A stretch of DNA of 10,427 nucleotides from Anaerolineae bacterium (GCA_021159845.1 JAGHDS010000183.1:1-10427), one strand, 5' to 3'; numbered from the stretch's first letter, positions 1 through 6,744 are shown. The notes: generated by a model not told the origin, from the sequence alone. Numbers and translations are program-made.

Positions 1-224
1 CCAGAGGAGGCATCGGTTCCCACGCCGGAAGCCACGACGCCGCCCAGCAAATCGGCGCTGCCCCCGACGAACACACCGACGGCCACGCCCACACCCGCCG
101 CTCGGGTCACCGTTGCTGCTTCTGCGGCGGGTGTGGGCGTGGCCGTCGGTGTATTCGTCGGGGGCAGCGCCGATTTGCTGGGCGGCGTCGTGGCTTCCGG
201 CGTGGGAACCGATGCCTCCTCTGG
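1..224. repeat. 101-bp near-perfect inverted repeat with 22-base loop
   Basis: Bases 1-101 are the reverse complement of 124-224, with one mismatch (C at 72 against A at 153); the loop is 102-123. The left arm touches the window edge, so the repeat may continue outside. Both arms encode the same Pro/Thr linker, one on each strand, and the single difference is an AAC/AAT change, synonymous for Asn. A fold-back or head-to-head misjoin at a contig end is the simplest explanation; a true inverted duplication inside a gene is less likely. Confidence 0.95.
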
Positions 225-317
225 CGCCGCGGTGCGCCGCCCTGCGATATACATGGCCCCTCCAATGATGGCCACCGAAAGCAGTAGACCTAGGATCAGC
301 AACCGGGTAGAGCTCAT
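1..317 (-). CDS. Membrane-anchored protein with Pro/Thr-rich linker, N-terminal part only
   Basis: The gene starts at the ATG at 317-315, with GGAGGG about 8 bases upstream as ribosome binding site, and stays open to the left edge (about 105 codons). The first 25 residues (MSSTRLLILGLLLSVAIIGG...) form one hydrophobic segment with a single early Arg, fitting a signal anchor or uncleaved signal peptide; no lipobox Cys is visible. Residues about 30-68 are a Pro/Thr/Ala-rich stretch with PTNTPTATPTP, typical of flexible extracytoplasmic linkers. From about residue 72 the reading enters the other arm of the inverted repeat and becomes an Ala/Gly/Val run that is simply the antisense of the linker, so the sequence beyond that point is doubtful. 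The functional domain would lie outside the window. It follows metG by 67 bases on the same strand and could be cotranscribed. The anchor and linker are seen; the function is unknown. Confidence 0.6.
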   Translation of the reverse strand, partial: MSSTRLLILGLLLSVAIIGGAMYIAGRRTAAPEEASVPTPEATTPPSKSALPPTNTPTATPTPAAEAATVTRAAGVGVAVGVFVGGSADLLGGVVASGVGTDASS

Positions 318-363
318 GATTGCCCGCCCTCCAAACTATGCTAACTGACCTTTCAAGAAGCCA

Positions 364-381
364 TTACCCCACATGTGAACA
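364..381 (+). other. Copy of TTACCC-N5-GTGAACA motif in metG 3' gap
   Basis: TTACCC (364-369), five bases, then GTGAACA (375-381), with the same spacing as the copies at 2829 and 10325. It lies in the 67-base gap between the metG stop and the next minus-strand gene. No -10 box follows at the distance seen for the other copies, since the downstream bases are inside metG. ATGTGAACAT within it is a partial palindrome. Its role is unknown. Confidence 0.5.
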
Positions 382-384
382 TAC

Positions 385-2163
385 TCAGTGCGTCGGCGAG
401 CCGCTGGCGGCCAACATGCGCTCGACCTCCTCTTCGGCGATCGATTCATCCAGTTTGCGGAACAGGGGTGCTGGCTTGTTTAGCTGCTGGCCGGGAGATA
501 GCCGCTGTGGCTCCCATCGTGCCGTTACATCCGAGCTGTCATATCTCAATGCCAGATGAGAACGCTCCGTCTCATGGTACTCCTCGACGTATTGTCGCCC
601 GAAGAGCCCACCTTCATGGCCCAGGTATTCATGTAGTTTCTGCGATGAGAAAGGCAGGAATGGACTGAAGATCACCCGGAGCCAGTTGATGGCCTGGAGA
701 CAGACATAGATGCTCGTGGCTGCTGCTTGGGGATCCTCTTTGATCTGCTTCCAGGGCTCTTTGATGTTCAGGTAGCGGTTGGCCTCCTGAGCCAGTCCCA
801 TCGCCTCGATGATGGCTGCACGGAAGTGGCACTGCTCGATCTGCTCTCCCACCCGCTGGAATCCCGCCTCGATTTGAGAGAGCAGAGCCCGGTCGGTGGC
901 GTCCAGGTTGCCTGGTTGAGGCACCCGGCCATCAAAGCGCCGATAGGCGAAGCTGAGCACGCGGTTCGCTAAGTTTCCCCACGTGGCGACGAGCTCAGTG
1001 TTGTTGCGGCGAACGAACTCCTCCCATGTGAAGTTTACATCGGCCGTCTCCGGGGCGTTGACGGTCAGGATGTACCGCCACGGGTCAGGATCGTAGCGTT
1101 CCAGCACATCCAGGGCCTCGATGACCCAGTGACGGGACTTGGAGAGCTTGGCCCCTTCGACGTTTAAGTACTCGTTCGCCGGTACGTCGTAGGGGAGTAT
1201 CAAGCCACCGTAAGCATACAGCATACCCGGCCAGATGATGGTATGGAATGGGATGTTGTCTTTGCCGATGAAATAGTAGGATTTCACATCAGAGGCTCGG
1301 TCGACCTCCCACCAGCCTCGCCAGGCGTTGGGCTGGCCGGTCAGTTTCGCCCATTCCCGCGTGGCGGACAGGTAACCGATGACGGCGTCGTACCATACGT
1401 AGATGCGTTTGCTCTCATACCCGGGCAATGGGATCGGGACACCCCATTGGATATCGCGGGTGATGGGGCGGCCGTGTAGCTCGCCGGATTCCAACTGGGC
1501 CCGGGTGAAGTTCAATACATTAGGACGCCAGTGTTCCTTATCCTGTCGGATCCATTCCAACAGGGGGCGGTTCAACTTGGCCAGGTCCAAGAAGAAATGC
1601 TCCGTCTCGCGAACGACGATATCCGTGCTGCCACAGACCTTGCATCGGGGGGAGATCAACTCTGTGGCGTCTAACATGCGGCCGCAGTGATCGCATTGAT
1701 CGCCCCGGGCGTGCTCATAACCGCAGTAGGGGCAAGTGCCTTCCACGTAGCGATCGGCCAAAAAGCCCTGGTGGTGGTTGCAATATAGGGCCTTTTGGGT
1801 GTCCTTATAGATGTACCCGCGCTCCCAGTGGCGCAAGAAGACCTCTTGGGTGACGGCCCAATGGTTTTCCGTGTTCGTCTCAGTGAAGAGGTCGAAGGTG
1901 ATCCCCAGTTTTTGGAATAACTCAAGGAACCGTGGGTGATAGCGATCAACGACCTGGCGGGGGGTAATGCCCTCCTCTTCTGCCCGCACAGTGATCGGCG
2001 TCCCGTGGGTATCGGAGCCGGACACCCATACGACTTCGTTTCCCTTCAGTCGGTGGTAGCGGGCGAAGATGTCAGGGGGCAGGTAGGCCCCGGCGATGTG
2101 GCCGATGTGCAGGTCGCCATTACAGTAAGGCCAGGCGGCGAAAATGAGTATCCTCTCAGCCAT
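385..2163 (-). CDS. metG: Methionyl-tRNA synthetase
   Basis: Cytoplasmic class I aminoacyl-tRNA synthetase that joins methionine to tRNA-Met (initiator and elongator) using ATP. The 592 residues show the adenylate-binding HIGH motif at 19-22 (DLHIGH), the KMSKS-type loop as KLSKS at 339-343, and WYDA at 257-260 in the Rossmann fold. The zinc-knuckle insertion lies at about 128-177 with three CxxC pairs (Cys144/147, 157/160, 174/177), so it belongs to the cysteine-rich (E. coli/archaeal-like) subgroup rather than the Cys-free one. The anticodon-binding helical domain occupies roughly 380-560, and the protein ends soon after the conserved PLFRKLD segment. It therefore lacks the C-terminal EMAPII-like tRNA-binding and dimerisation domain of longer homologues (about 650-680 residues); many bacteria have this short form. 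The start at 2163 has purine-rich AGGAGAGGAAG just upstream. Its leader is about 320 nt if the promoter proposed at 2494-2523 is right. Confidence 0.97.
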   Translation of the reverse strand: MAERILIFAAWPYCNGDLHIGHIAGAYLPPDIFARYHRLKGNEVVWVSGSDTHGTPITVRAEEEGITPRQVVDRYHPRFLELFQKLGITFDLFTETNTENHWAVTQEVFLRHWERGYIYKDTQKALYCNHHQGFLADRYVEGTCPYCGYEHARGDQCDHCGRMLDATELISPRCKVCGSTDIVVRETEHFFLDLAKLNRPLLEWIRQDKEHWRPNVLNFTRAQLESGELHGRPITRDIQWGVPIPLPGYESKRIYVWYDAVIGYLSATREWAKLTGQPNAWRGWWEVDRASDVKSYYFIGKDNIPFHTIIWPGMLYAYGGLILPYDVPANEYLNVEGAKLSKSRHWVIEALDVLERYDPDPWRYILTVNAPETADVNFTWEEFVRRNNTELVATWGNLANRVLSFAYRRFDGRVPQPGNLDATDRALLSQIEAGFQRVGEQIEQCHFRAAIIEAMGLAQEANRYLNIKEPWKQIKEDPQAAATSIYVCLQAINWLRVIFSPFLPFSSQKLHEYLGHEGGLFGRQYVEEYHETERSHLALRYDSSDVTARWEPQRLSPGQQLNKPAPLFRKLDESIAEEEVERMLAASGSPTH

Positions 2164-2466
2164 GATTTTCTTCCTCTCCTATATATCCATGTGGGCTGAG
2201 TTCATAGTCCTATCCTCATTCAAGCGAAAAGCGGCAAGCTCATGTACGCTCAGGAAGCGTGAGAGTGTTTCGTGCTAGGCGATTTACCGTGCGCTGCGTA
2301 GAGTATATCAGTGAGGAGCCAATGCACACCGATTATGATGTGCGGAGGTGTGGAAGGGCTTCCTCCATAGTGCCTGTAGCAGCCGAGGAGTAACGCGGGG
2401 ACAGCATTGGCCGGATGTGGATCGACTGTTGTGGTGTGTAAAAGCCAGACACGGGTTCCTCCTACG

Positions 2467-2483
2467 TAGGCGCTAGCCGCCTA
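2467..2483 (-). other. Stem-loop at the start of the metG leader
   Basis: TAGGCG (2467-2472) pairs perfectly with CGCCTA (2478-2483) around a five-base loop. If transcription starts near 2487 on the minus strand, this hairpin begins about four bases into the transcript, as does the one at 2910-2931 on the other side. A 5'-terminal hairpin commonly protects mRNA from 5'-dependent decay; that role is inferred. A 10-bp palindrome, CCTACGTAGG (2461-2470), overlaps it. Confidence 0.45.
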
Positions 2484-2493
2484 AGGCCGCGTT

Positions 2494-2523
2494 ATTGTAA
2501 CATAAAAGCTCTTTGTACGTGAA
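2494..2523 (-). promoter_or_regulatory. Candidate sigma70-type promoter for metG
   Basis: On the minus strand, TTCACG (2523-2518) and TACAAT (2499-2494) are separated by 18 bases. The -10 box is good and the -35 box is moderate. Predicted start is near 2487, giving a leader of about 320 nt before metG. Support comes from GTGAACAATTACCC ending at 2536, 41 bases upstream of the -10 box, matching the layout of the other two motif-linked promoters. A second -10-like TATACT lies near 2302-2307 (minus) without a clear -35 box. Confidence 0.45.
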
Positions 2524-2535
2524 ACCAGGCCCACG

Positions 2536-2549
2536 GGGTAATTGTTCAC
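2536..2549 (-). promoter_or_regulatory. Upstream promoter element, metG copy
   Basis: On the minus strand this reads GTGAACAATTACCC, differing at one of 14 bases from the copy at 10336-10349 (GTGAACAGTTACCC). It sits about 58 bases upstream of the predicted metG transcription start, where a class I activator would bind. It lacks the leading TTACCC found in the other copies. Function is inferred from position only. Confidence 0.45.
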
Positions 2550-2620
2550 TGATCCCCTACTGGGTCCCAATGGCATCCGATAAACGATGTAGACCGAGGA
2601 CCCGGCGATGGTCCCCGGGA

Positions 2621-2653
2621 AGAAACCCGGCTTCTCGAAAAAGCCGGGTTTCT
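2621..2653. repeat. 13-bp perfect palindrome, GC-rich interspersed-repeat type
   Basis: AGAAACCCGGCTT (2621-2633) and AAGCCGGGTTTCT (2641-2653) pair perfectly around a 7-base loop, and ACCGGGTTTC (2657-2666) repeats part of the arm. Palindromes built on AAACCCGGCTT recur between genes in Chloroflexota and cyanobacteria as I recall them, so this is probably a REP-like dispersed element. It has no T-tract and no gene ends just before it on either strand, so it is a poor candidate terminator. Confidence 0.7.
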
Positions 2654-2755
2654 CTTACCGGGTTTCACCAACATTCGGCAAGCGATGTGGATAAAGAGGC
2701 TTTCGGTATCAGTCGGCTAGTTCTGGGTGCTTCGGCGGCGGGCGGCTCTCATCCC

Positions 2756-2795
2756 CCAGGCCCCCTTCTCCCACGCCTGGGAGAAGGGAGCCTGG
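2756..2795. repeat. 18-bp palindrome, GC-rich interspersed-repeat type
   Basis: Arms 2756-2773 and 2778-2795 pair at 17 of 18 positions around the 4-base loop CGCC; the one mismatch is C2762 or its neighbour against A2789. Core is CCCTTCTCCCA / TGGGAGAAGGG. CCCCTTCTCCC-type palindromes preceded by CATCCCCC are, as I recall, abundant between genes in Chloroflexota genomes. No gene end or T-tract adjoins it, which favours a dispersed repeat over a terminator. Confidence 0.7.
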
Positions 2796-2828
2796 TTCGG
2801 CTTGTGGTGGCGGCGCAACTACCCCCTT

Positions 2829-2849
2829 TTACCCTAATGGTGAGCAGTT
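2829..2849 (+). promoter_or_regulatory. Upstream promoter element, binding-protein operon copy
   Basis: TTACCC (2829-2834), four bases, then GGTGAGCAGTT (2839-2849). It matches the copy at 10325-10345 at 17 of 21 positions with identical spacing. It lies 45 bases upstream of the -10 box at 2894, centred near -62 from the predicted start. It could be an activator site or a conserved upstream promoter element. Confidence 0.5.
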
Positions 2850-2870
2850 GCGAGGGGCGAACGCGCCAGT

Positions 2871-2899
2871 TTGACGGTCACTCCTCTCTTGGGTATAAT
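2871..2899 (+). promoter_or_regulatory. Near-consensus sigma70 promoter for the peptide transport operon
   Basis: TTGACG (2871-2876) and TATAAT (2894-2899) are separated by exactly 17 bases: five of six -35 positions and all six -10 positions match the housekeeping consensus. Predicted start is near 2906. It faces the solute-binding protein gene 290 bases downstream, and no other plus-strand gene lies between. It is the strongest promoter-like sequence in the window, which fits the usually high expression of binding proteins. Confidence 0.8.
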
Positions 2900-2905
2900 G
2901 GCTTT

Positions 2906-3194
2906 ACTCAGCGCCGAGTTTTCTCGGCGCTTTCTGCTTTGGACCAGGGGTTGTTCCACATGAAATTCCCCTTGGATGCATAATCCCAACTATGCCAGGG
3001 CGTGCTGACCTTCTCAGCCTCCGATCCCTTAGGCGCCTGTGCGTTGGTTGTGGAAGTCTTGAGTTCTTGTCCCCTCTCTGTGGAGATTTTTGCATAGTAC
3101 GGGTCGAGGAGAAAGGGAAAACCGGGTAAGGTCTTCTCGTTTGTTATATCGGTAAGTGGATCGATAAGTTGGTGATCGTAGGAAGGAGGACATT
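2906..3194 (+). other. Long 5' leader of the binding-protein mRNA, no recognised riboswitch
   Basis: About 290 bases separate the predicted start from the ATG at 3195. Apart from the stem-loop at 2910-2931 and the palindrome AGGCGCCT at 3030-3037, I see no convincing structure, reading frame or known riboswitch signature. It ends with AAGGAGG six bases before the start codon, a strong ribosome binding site. A second promoter nearer the gene cannot be excluded, but none has a clear pair of boxes. Confidence 0.4.
2910..2931 (+). other. Stem-loop at the transcript start, terminator-like
   Basis: AGCGCCGAG (2910-2918) pairs perfectly with CTCGGCGCT (2923-2931) around TTTT, followed by the T-rich TTCTGCTTT. 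It begins about four bases after the predicted start at 2906. It could stabilise the 5' end of the mRNA or, because of its T-rich tail, terminate some transcripts early at about 30 nt. It is too close to the promoter to be a classical attenuator with an alternative antiterminator. Confidence 0.6.
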
Positions 3195-4835
3195 ATGAAT
3201 CGGTGGTTCATCCGTCCCCACAGGCGTCATAGCATCTCGATGACGTATGTAGCTTTGGCCGGCTTGCTCATCTCGTTGATGTTGCTGGCCGCATGTGCTC
3301 CCGCTCCCGCGGCTGCGCCTTCCAAGCCTTCCGCTCAGAAGGAAGCGAAGGCGACACCCGCACCTGCAGCGAAGGCTGAGACCTTCCGCATCGCGGTGGG
3401 CATCGACCCAGACACTTTAGACCCAGCCCTCTCGACGACGACAACGGTTTCCAACATCATTGAGTACATGGTGGAGACATTGGTCGTCACCGATAAGGAT
3501 GGGAATGTTCAACCGAAGTTGGCCACCAGTTGGGAGGTTTCCGATGATGGCCTGGAGTACACGCTTCACCTGCGTAAGGGGGTTACCTTCCATGATGGTA
3601 CTCCCATGAATGCCGAGGCCGTCAAGTGGAATCTGGACCGGATGCTCGATCCGAAGGTGAAGATGCCCATGCGTAGCACCTTCGCCGCGATTAAGAAGGT
3701 GGAAGCGGTTGACGAGTATACTATCAAGATCTATCTAAGCCAACCGTTTGCTCCCTTGATCAGCTCGCTCTCCTTGGAAAACGCTGGCATCATCTCGCCC
3801 AAGTCAGTCAATATGGAAGGGAATTCGTATGAATCCGTTACGCGGCCGGTTGGGACTGGCCCGTATATCTTCGAAGAGCGCGTGAAAGGGGAACGCATCG
3901 AGATCACACGCAATCCGAACTATTGGGGTGAAAAACCCTACTATGACAAAGTGGTTTTCCGCGTTGTGCCGGAGGCAGCTACTCGGGAGAGCTTGCTGTT
4001 GGCCGGCCAGGTCGATCTCATCATCCTGCCGCCGATCAGCGATCTGCCAGCGCTCCAAAAGAATTCGGACGTGAAGGTGCTATTGGCCCCCAGCGATCGC
4101 ACGATCTTCATCGCTATCAATACTTTGCATAAGCCTTTGGACGACGTACGCGTGCGACAGGCTCTCAACTACGCGGTCGACAAGCAGGAGATCATCAAAG
4201 GTGTCCTGTTCGGCGCCGCGGAGCCGCTGGATGCGCCGATGGCTCCTAATTTGTTCGGCTATTGCAAGTTACAGCCCTATGAGTACAATCCTGACAAGGC
4301 CAAAGCGTTACTGGCCGAGGCGGGTGTGAAGGACTTGCAACTCAACTTCATTGCCCCAACCGGACGTTACGTACAGGATTTCCAGGCTGCGCAGGCCATT
4401 TCTAACTACCTGAATGAGATCGGCATCAAGGCTCCGGTCTCCACGATGGACTGGCCATCCTATGTCGCCGCGATCATGACACCGCCCGATAAGAATACCA
4501 TCGATCTACACTTCCTTGGCTGGGCGCCTGACTACCTGGATGCGGCGCAGCAGATGATGCAGTTCTACTCGCCGGAGAGCCCGCCTAATGGCCTGGAGAC
4601 GTCCTTCTATAAGAATCCCAAAGTGGACGAGCTCATCGAGGCCGCTGGGAAGGAGACGAATCCCGACAAGCGTAAGGACCTGTATTGTCAGGCCTCGCGA
4701 CTTATCTGGGAGGACGCGCCCTGGATCTTCCTGTGGGTACAGCGATTCCCCATCGTTTACCGGGCGAATATTGCTGGCGTGGATTATCATCCAACAGAGA
4801 AGTTCTCCGCTATCTACGCACACCCTGCTGAGTAA
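3195..4835 (+). CDS. Peptide-type ABC transporter solute-binding lipoprotein (family 5)
   Basis: Extracytoplasmic receptor of a Dpp/Opp-type importer, delivering peptides or similar ligands to the two permeases encoded next. The 546-residue protein starts with a basic n-region (RPHRRH), a hydrophobic segment at 17-31 and the lipobox LAAC ending at Cys34, so it should be a membrane-tethered lipoprotein. An Ala/Pro/Lys linker covers 35-62. Residues 66-143 carry the family 5 start: DPDTLDPALS, then the signature from LATSWEVSDDGLEYTL through LRKGVTFHDGTP. TRPVGTGPYIF and ITRNPNYWGEKPYYDKVVF are also typical, and the C-terminal end is intact. The first ATG has a strong AAGGAGG; Met16 has none. 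The family binds di- to oligopeptides but also nickel, glutathione, opines and sugars, so the ligand is open. The downstream dipeptidase favours peptides. Confidence 0.93.
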   Translation: MNRWFIRPHRRHSISMTYVALAGLLISLMLLAACAPAPAAAPSKPSAQKEAKATPAPAAKAETFRIAVGIDPDTLDPALSTTTTVSNIIEYMVETLVVTDKDGNVQPKLATSWEVSDDGLEYTLHLRKGVTFHDGTPMNAEAVKWNLDRMLDPKVKMPMRSTFAAIKKVEAVDEYTIKIYLSQPFAPLISSLSLENAGIISPKSVNMEGNSYESVTRPVGTGPYIFEERVKGERIEITRNPNYWGEKPYYDKVVFRVVPEAATRESLLLAGQVDLIILPPISDLPALQKNSDVKVLLAPSDRTIFIAINTLHKPLDDVRVRQALNYAVDKQEIIKGVLFGAAEPLDAPMAPNLFGYCKLQPYEYNPDKAKALLAEAGVKDLQLNFIAPTGRYVQDFQAAQAISNYLNEIGIKAPVSTMDWPSYVAAIMTPPDKNTIDLHFLGWAPDYLDAAQQMMQFYSPESPPNGLETSFYKNPKVDELIEAAGKETNPDKRKDLYCQASRLIWEDAPWIFLWVQRFPIVYRANIAGVDYHPTEKFSAIYAHPAE

Positions 4836-4856
4836 TCCGTGCTTTTTGAGTGGAAG

Positions 4857-4899
4857 CCGGCGGGCAAGGGCTGGGAGCTTTCTTGCCCTTGCCCGCTGG
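4857..4899 (+). other. Intercistronic stem-loop after the binding-protein gene
   Basis: GCGGGCAAGGGC (4860-4871) pairs perfectly with GCCCTTGCCCGC (4885-4896), extended by a G-T and two further pairs, around a 13-base loop. No T-run follows, so full termination is unlikely. Hairpins here in importer operons typically protect the upstream mRNA so that the binding protein is made in excess over the permeases (the malE-malF case); that role is inferred. Confidence 0.65.
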
Positions 4900-4934
4900 G
4901 GGATCATGTAGATGGGGGGTGAAAACCTGGGAAG

Positions 4935-5864
4935 ATGACCTCTTTCACTCATTACATAGTGCAGCGGCTTCTCGCCGCGTTGATTACACTCATCGGCATC
5001 TCCTTCATCGTTTTCTTGTTGGTGCGCTTGTTGCCGGGCGATCCCGCACGTGTGATCGCTGGCTTGCTGGCTTCGGAAGATGACGTGGCGCGCATCAGAA
5101 CTTGGATGGGGCTGGATCGTCCCCTGCCCGTACAATATGCTACGTTCTTCGGTCGCATGGTGCGTGGAGATCTGGGCATCTCCGCGCGCACGAAGGAGCC
5201 TGTTCTCCGGGAGATCATGACGCGCCTGCCCGCGACGGTGAAACTGGCGACGATCAGCATGGCCATCGCGGGTCTGTTGGGGGTTCTAGGCGGCGTTTTC
5301 GCCGCCTATCGTCGTAATTCGATCCTGGATTTCCTCATATCGGTCAGCACTCTTTTTGGCATCTCCATGCCGGTGTACTGGCTGGGCCTGATGCTGATTG
5401 TCCTGTTTGCCGTGCGGTTACATTGGTTGCCGGCGGCGGGATCGGAGCATCCGACCAGCTATATTTTGCCGTCATTCACATTGGCGGCGTTTTCCATCGC
5501 CCTGGTGGCCCGGATGACACGGTCCAGCATGTTGGAAGTGCTGGGGGATGATTATGTGCGCACTGCTCGGGCTAAAGGGCTGCGTGAATCCACTGTGGTG
5601 TTGCGACACGCTTTGCGTAACGCTCTCATTCCCGTCGTCACCGTGATTGGCCTTCAATTCGGGGCGTTGTTGGGCGGTGCTGTACTTACGGAGACGGTCT
5701 TCGGCTGGCCTGGTATGGGTCAGCTCCTGGTGGATTCCATCTTCGCCCGCGACTATCCGATGGTCCAGGGCATCGTCCTGGTGTTCGCCGTGATGCTCAT
5801 CACCGTGAATCTCATCGTAGATATCCTGTATGCGTACATTGACCCGCGAATCCGCTATGGCTGA
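4935..5864 (+). CDS. Peptide-type ABC transporter permease, DppB-like
   Basis: Inner-membrane subunit that pairs with the next gene product to form the translocation channel. At 309 residues it has the normal length and layout of DppB/OppB/GsiC: first membrane helix at about 11-31, the family hallmark RLLPGDPA at 31-38, an external loop, then five more helices from about 100 onward. The EAA loop that docks the ATPase is at about 207-233 (YVRTARAKGL...LRNALIP). It ends with the usual short DPRIRYG tail. The ATG at 4935 is the first in frame after a stop; a G-rich GGGGGGTGA is 13 bases upstream, further than ideal, so initiation may be weak relative to the binding protein. Its stop overlaps the next gene. 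Substrate cannot be read from the permease. Confidence 0.93.
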   Translation: MTSFTHYIVQRLLAALITLIGISFIVFLLVRLLPGDPARVIAGLLASEDDVARIRTWMGLDRPLPVQYATFFGRMVRGDLGISARTKEPVLREIMTRLPATVKLATISMAIAGLLGVLGGVFAAYRRNSILDFLISVSTLFGISMPVYWLGLMLIVLFAVRLHWLPAAGSEHPTSYILPSFTLAAFSIALVARMTRSSMLEVLGDDYVRTARAKGLRESTVVLRHALRNALIPVVTVIGLQFGALLGGAVLTETVFGWPGMGQLLVDSIFARDYPMVQGIVLVFAVMLITVNLIVDILYAYIDPRIRYG

Positions 5865-6744
5865 TACAGTGGCTGTTCTTGCTCCGCAAATACGTGTCGA
5901 ACGTCATAGCCCTTACCGGGAAACGTGGCGTCGGTTTCGTCAGCAGGGGCCGGCCGTGCTCGGGTTGGCCATCTTGTTGCTTTTGGTGTTGGCTTGTATT
6001 GCCGCGCCACTTTTGACGCCGTATAATCCCGAGGAGATGAAGCTTTCTGATGTGCTGATCCCGCCTAACTCGGCGCATCCGCTGGGCACGGATCATTTGG
6101 GGCGCGATATGCTCGCCCGGTTGTTGTATGGCGGTCGGCTCTCTCTAATGATCGGGTTCCTGGCGGTCGGCATCGGACTGCTGATCGGGATTCCCTTGGG
6201 CGCCGTGTCGGGCTACTATGGCGGCTGGGTTGATATGCTCATTCAGCGCGTCGCCGATATCCTATTGTCGTTCCCGAGCATCTTGCTGGCCTTGTCGTTG
6301 GTGGCGGTCCTGGGAGTGGGACTGCGCAACGTCATCATCTCCGTAGGGATCAGCACCATTCCCTCTTTTATCCGGCTGGTGCGCGGCTCTGTGCTTAGTA
6401 TCCGGGAGGAGACGTACGTGGAGGCTGCCCGCTCCGTCGGAGTGCGGGATTGGGATATCATCCGACGTCATATCCTGGTAAACGCTATGGCGCCGGTGAT
6501 CGTCCAGGCTACGCTAAGCTTGGGGTCCACGATCTTGGTGGCCGCCGGGTTGGGCTTCCTGGGGCTGGGCGTGCAACCACCGACGCCTGAGTGGGGCTCC
6601 ATGTTAGGGGAGGGCCGCCAATACATTTTCAGCGCTTCTTATATAGCGACTTTCCCGGGGTTGGCTATCTTCCTGGCGGTGCTGGGGTTTAATCTACTGG
6701 GCGATGGGCTGCGCGATGCCTTGGATCCGAGGTTGCGGAAATGA
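5857..6744 (+). CDS. Peptide-type ABC transporter permease, DppC-like
   Basis: Second channel subunit, 295 residues, of the DppC/OppC/GsiD type. It has the characteristic cytoplasmic N-terminal stretch (YRETWRRFRQQGPAVLGL), a first helix at about 33-53, and the external HPLGTDHLGRDMLARLLYGG segment at 74-93 diagnostic of this subfamily. The EAA loop is at about 187-213 (TYVEAARSVG...LVNAMAP), followed by GLGFLGLGVQPPTPEWG and the DPRLRK end. I chose the ATG at 5857, which overlaps the preceding stop (ATGGCTGA, 8 bases) as usual in translationally coupled permease pairs. An ATG at 5830 would add nine residues atypical of the family and lengthen the overlap. No ATPase genes follow. Confidence 0.93.
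   Translation: MADTVAVLAPQIRVERHSPYRETWRRFRQQGPAVLGLAILLLLVLACIAAPLLTPYNPEEMKLSDVLIPPNSAHPLGTDHLGRDMLARLLYGGRLSLMIGFLAVGIGLLIGIPLGAVSGYYGGWVDMLIQRVADILLSFPSILLALSLVAVLGVGLRNVIISVGISTIPSFIRLVRGSVLSIREETYVEAARSVGVRDWDIIRRHILVNAMAPVIVQATLSLGSTILVAAGLGFLGLGVQPPTPEWGSMLGEGRQYIFSASYIATFPGLAIFLAVLGFNLLGDGLRDALDPRLRK

Noticed and set aside
133..348. Plus-strand frame giving an Ala/Gly/Val-rich peptide
   Set aside because: It is the antisense of the Pro/Thr linker and depends on the inverted repeat; no ribosome binding site supports it.
2164..2490. T-box or SAM riboswitch upstream of metG
   Set aside because: The T-box consensus and a terminator/antiterminator pair are not visible; AGGAGGAACCCGTG near the far end of the leader only loosely resembles it and is in the wrong place.
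2621..2653. Intrinsic terminator
   Set aside because: Strong perfect stem, but no T-run on either side and no gene ending nearby; better explained as a dispersed palindrome.
2513..2983. Open frame of 156 codons on the plus strand between metG and the binding protein
   Set aside because: It starts with a TTG without ribosome binding site, runs straight through both palindromes, the promoter and the start-proximal hairpin, and its translation has no family-like pattern.
4506..5135. Open frame of 209 codons on the minus strand
   Set aside because: It lies opposite the well-supported binding-protein 3' end and DppB-like 5' end; its composition (Arg/His/Pro-rich) is that of an antisense frame.
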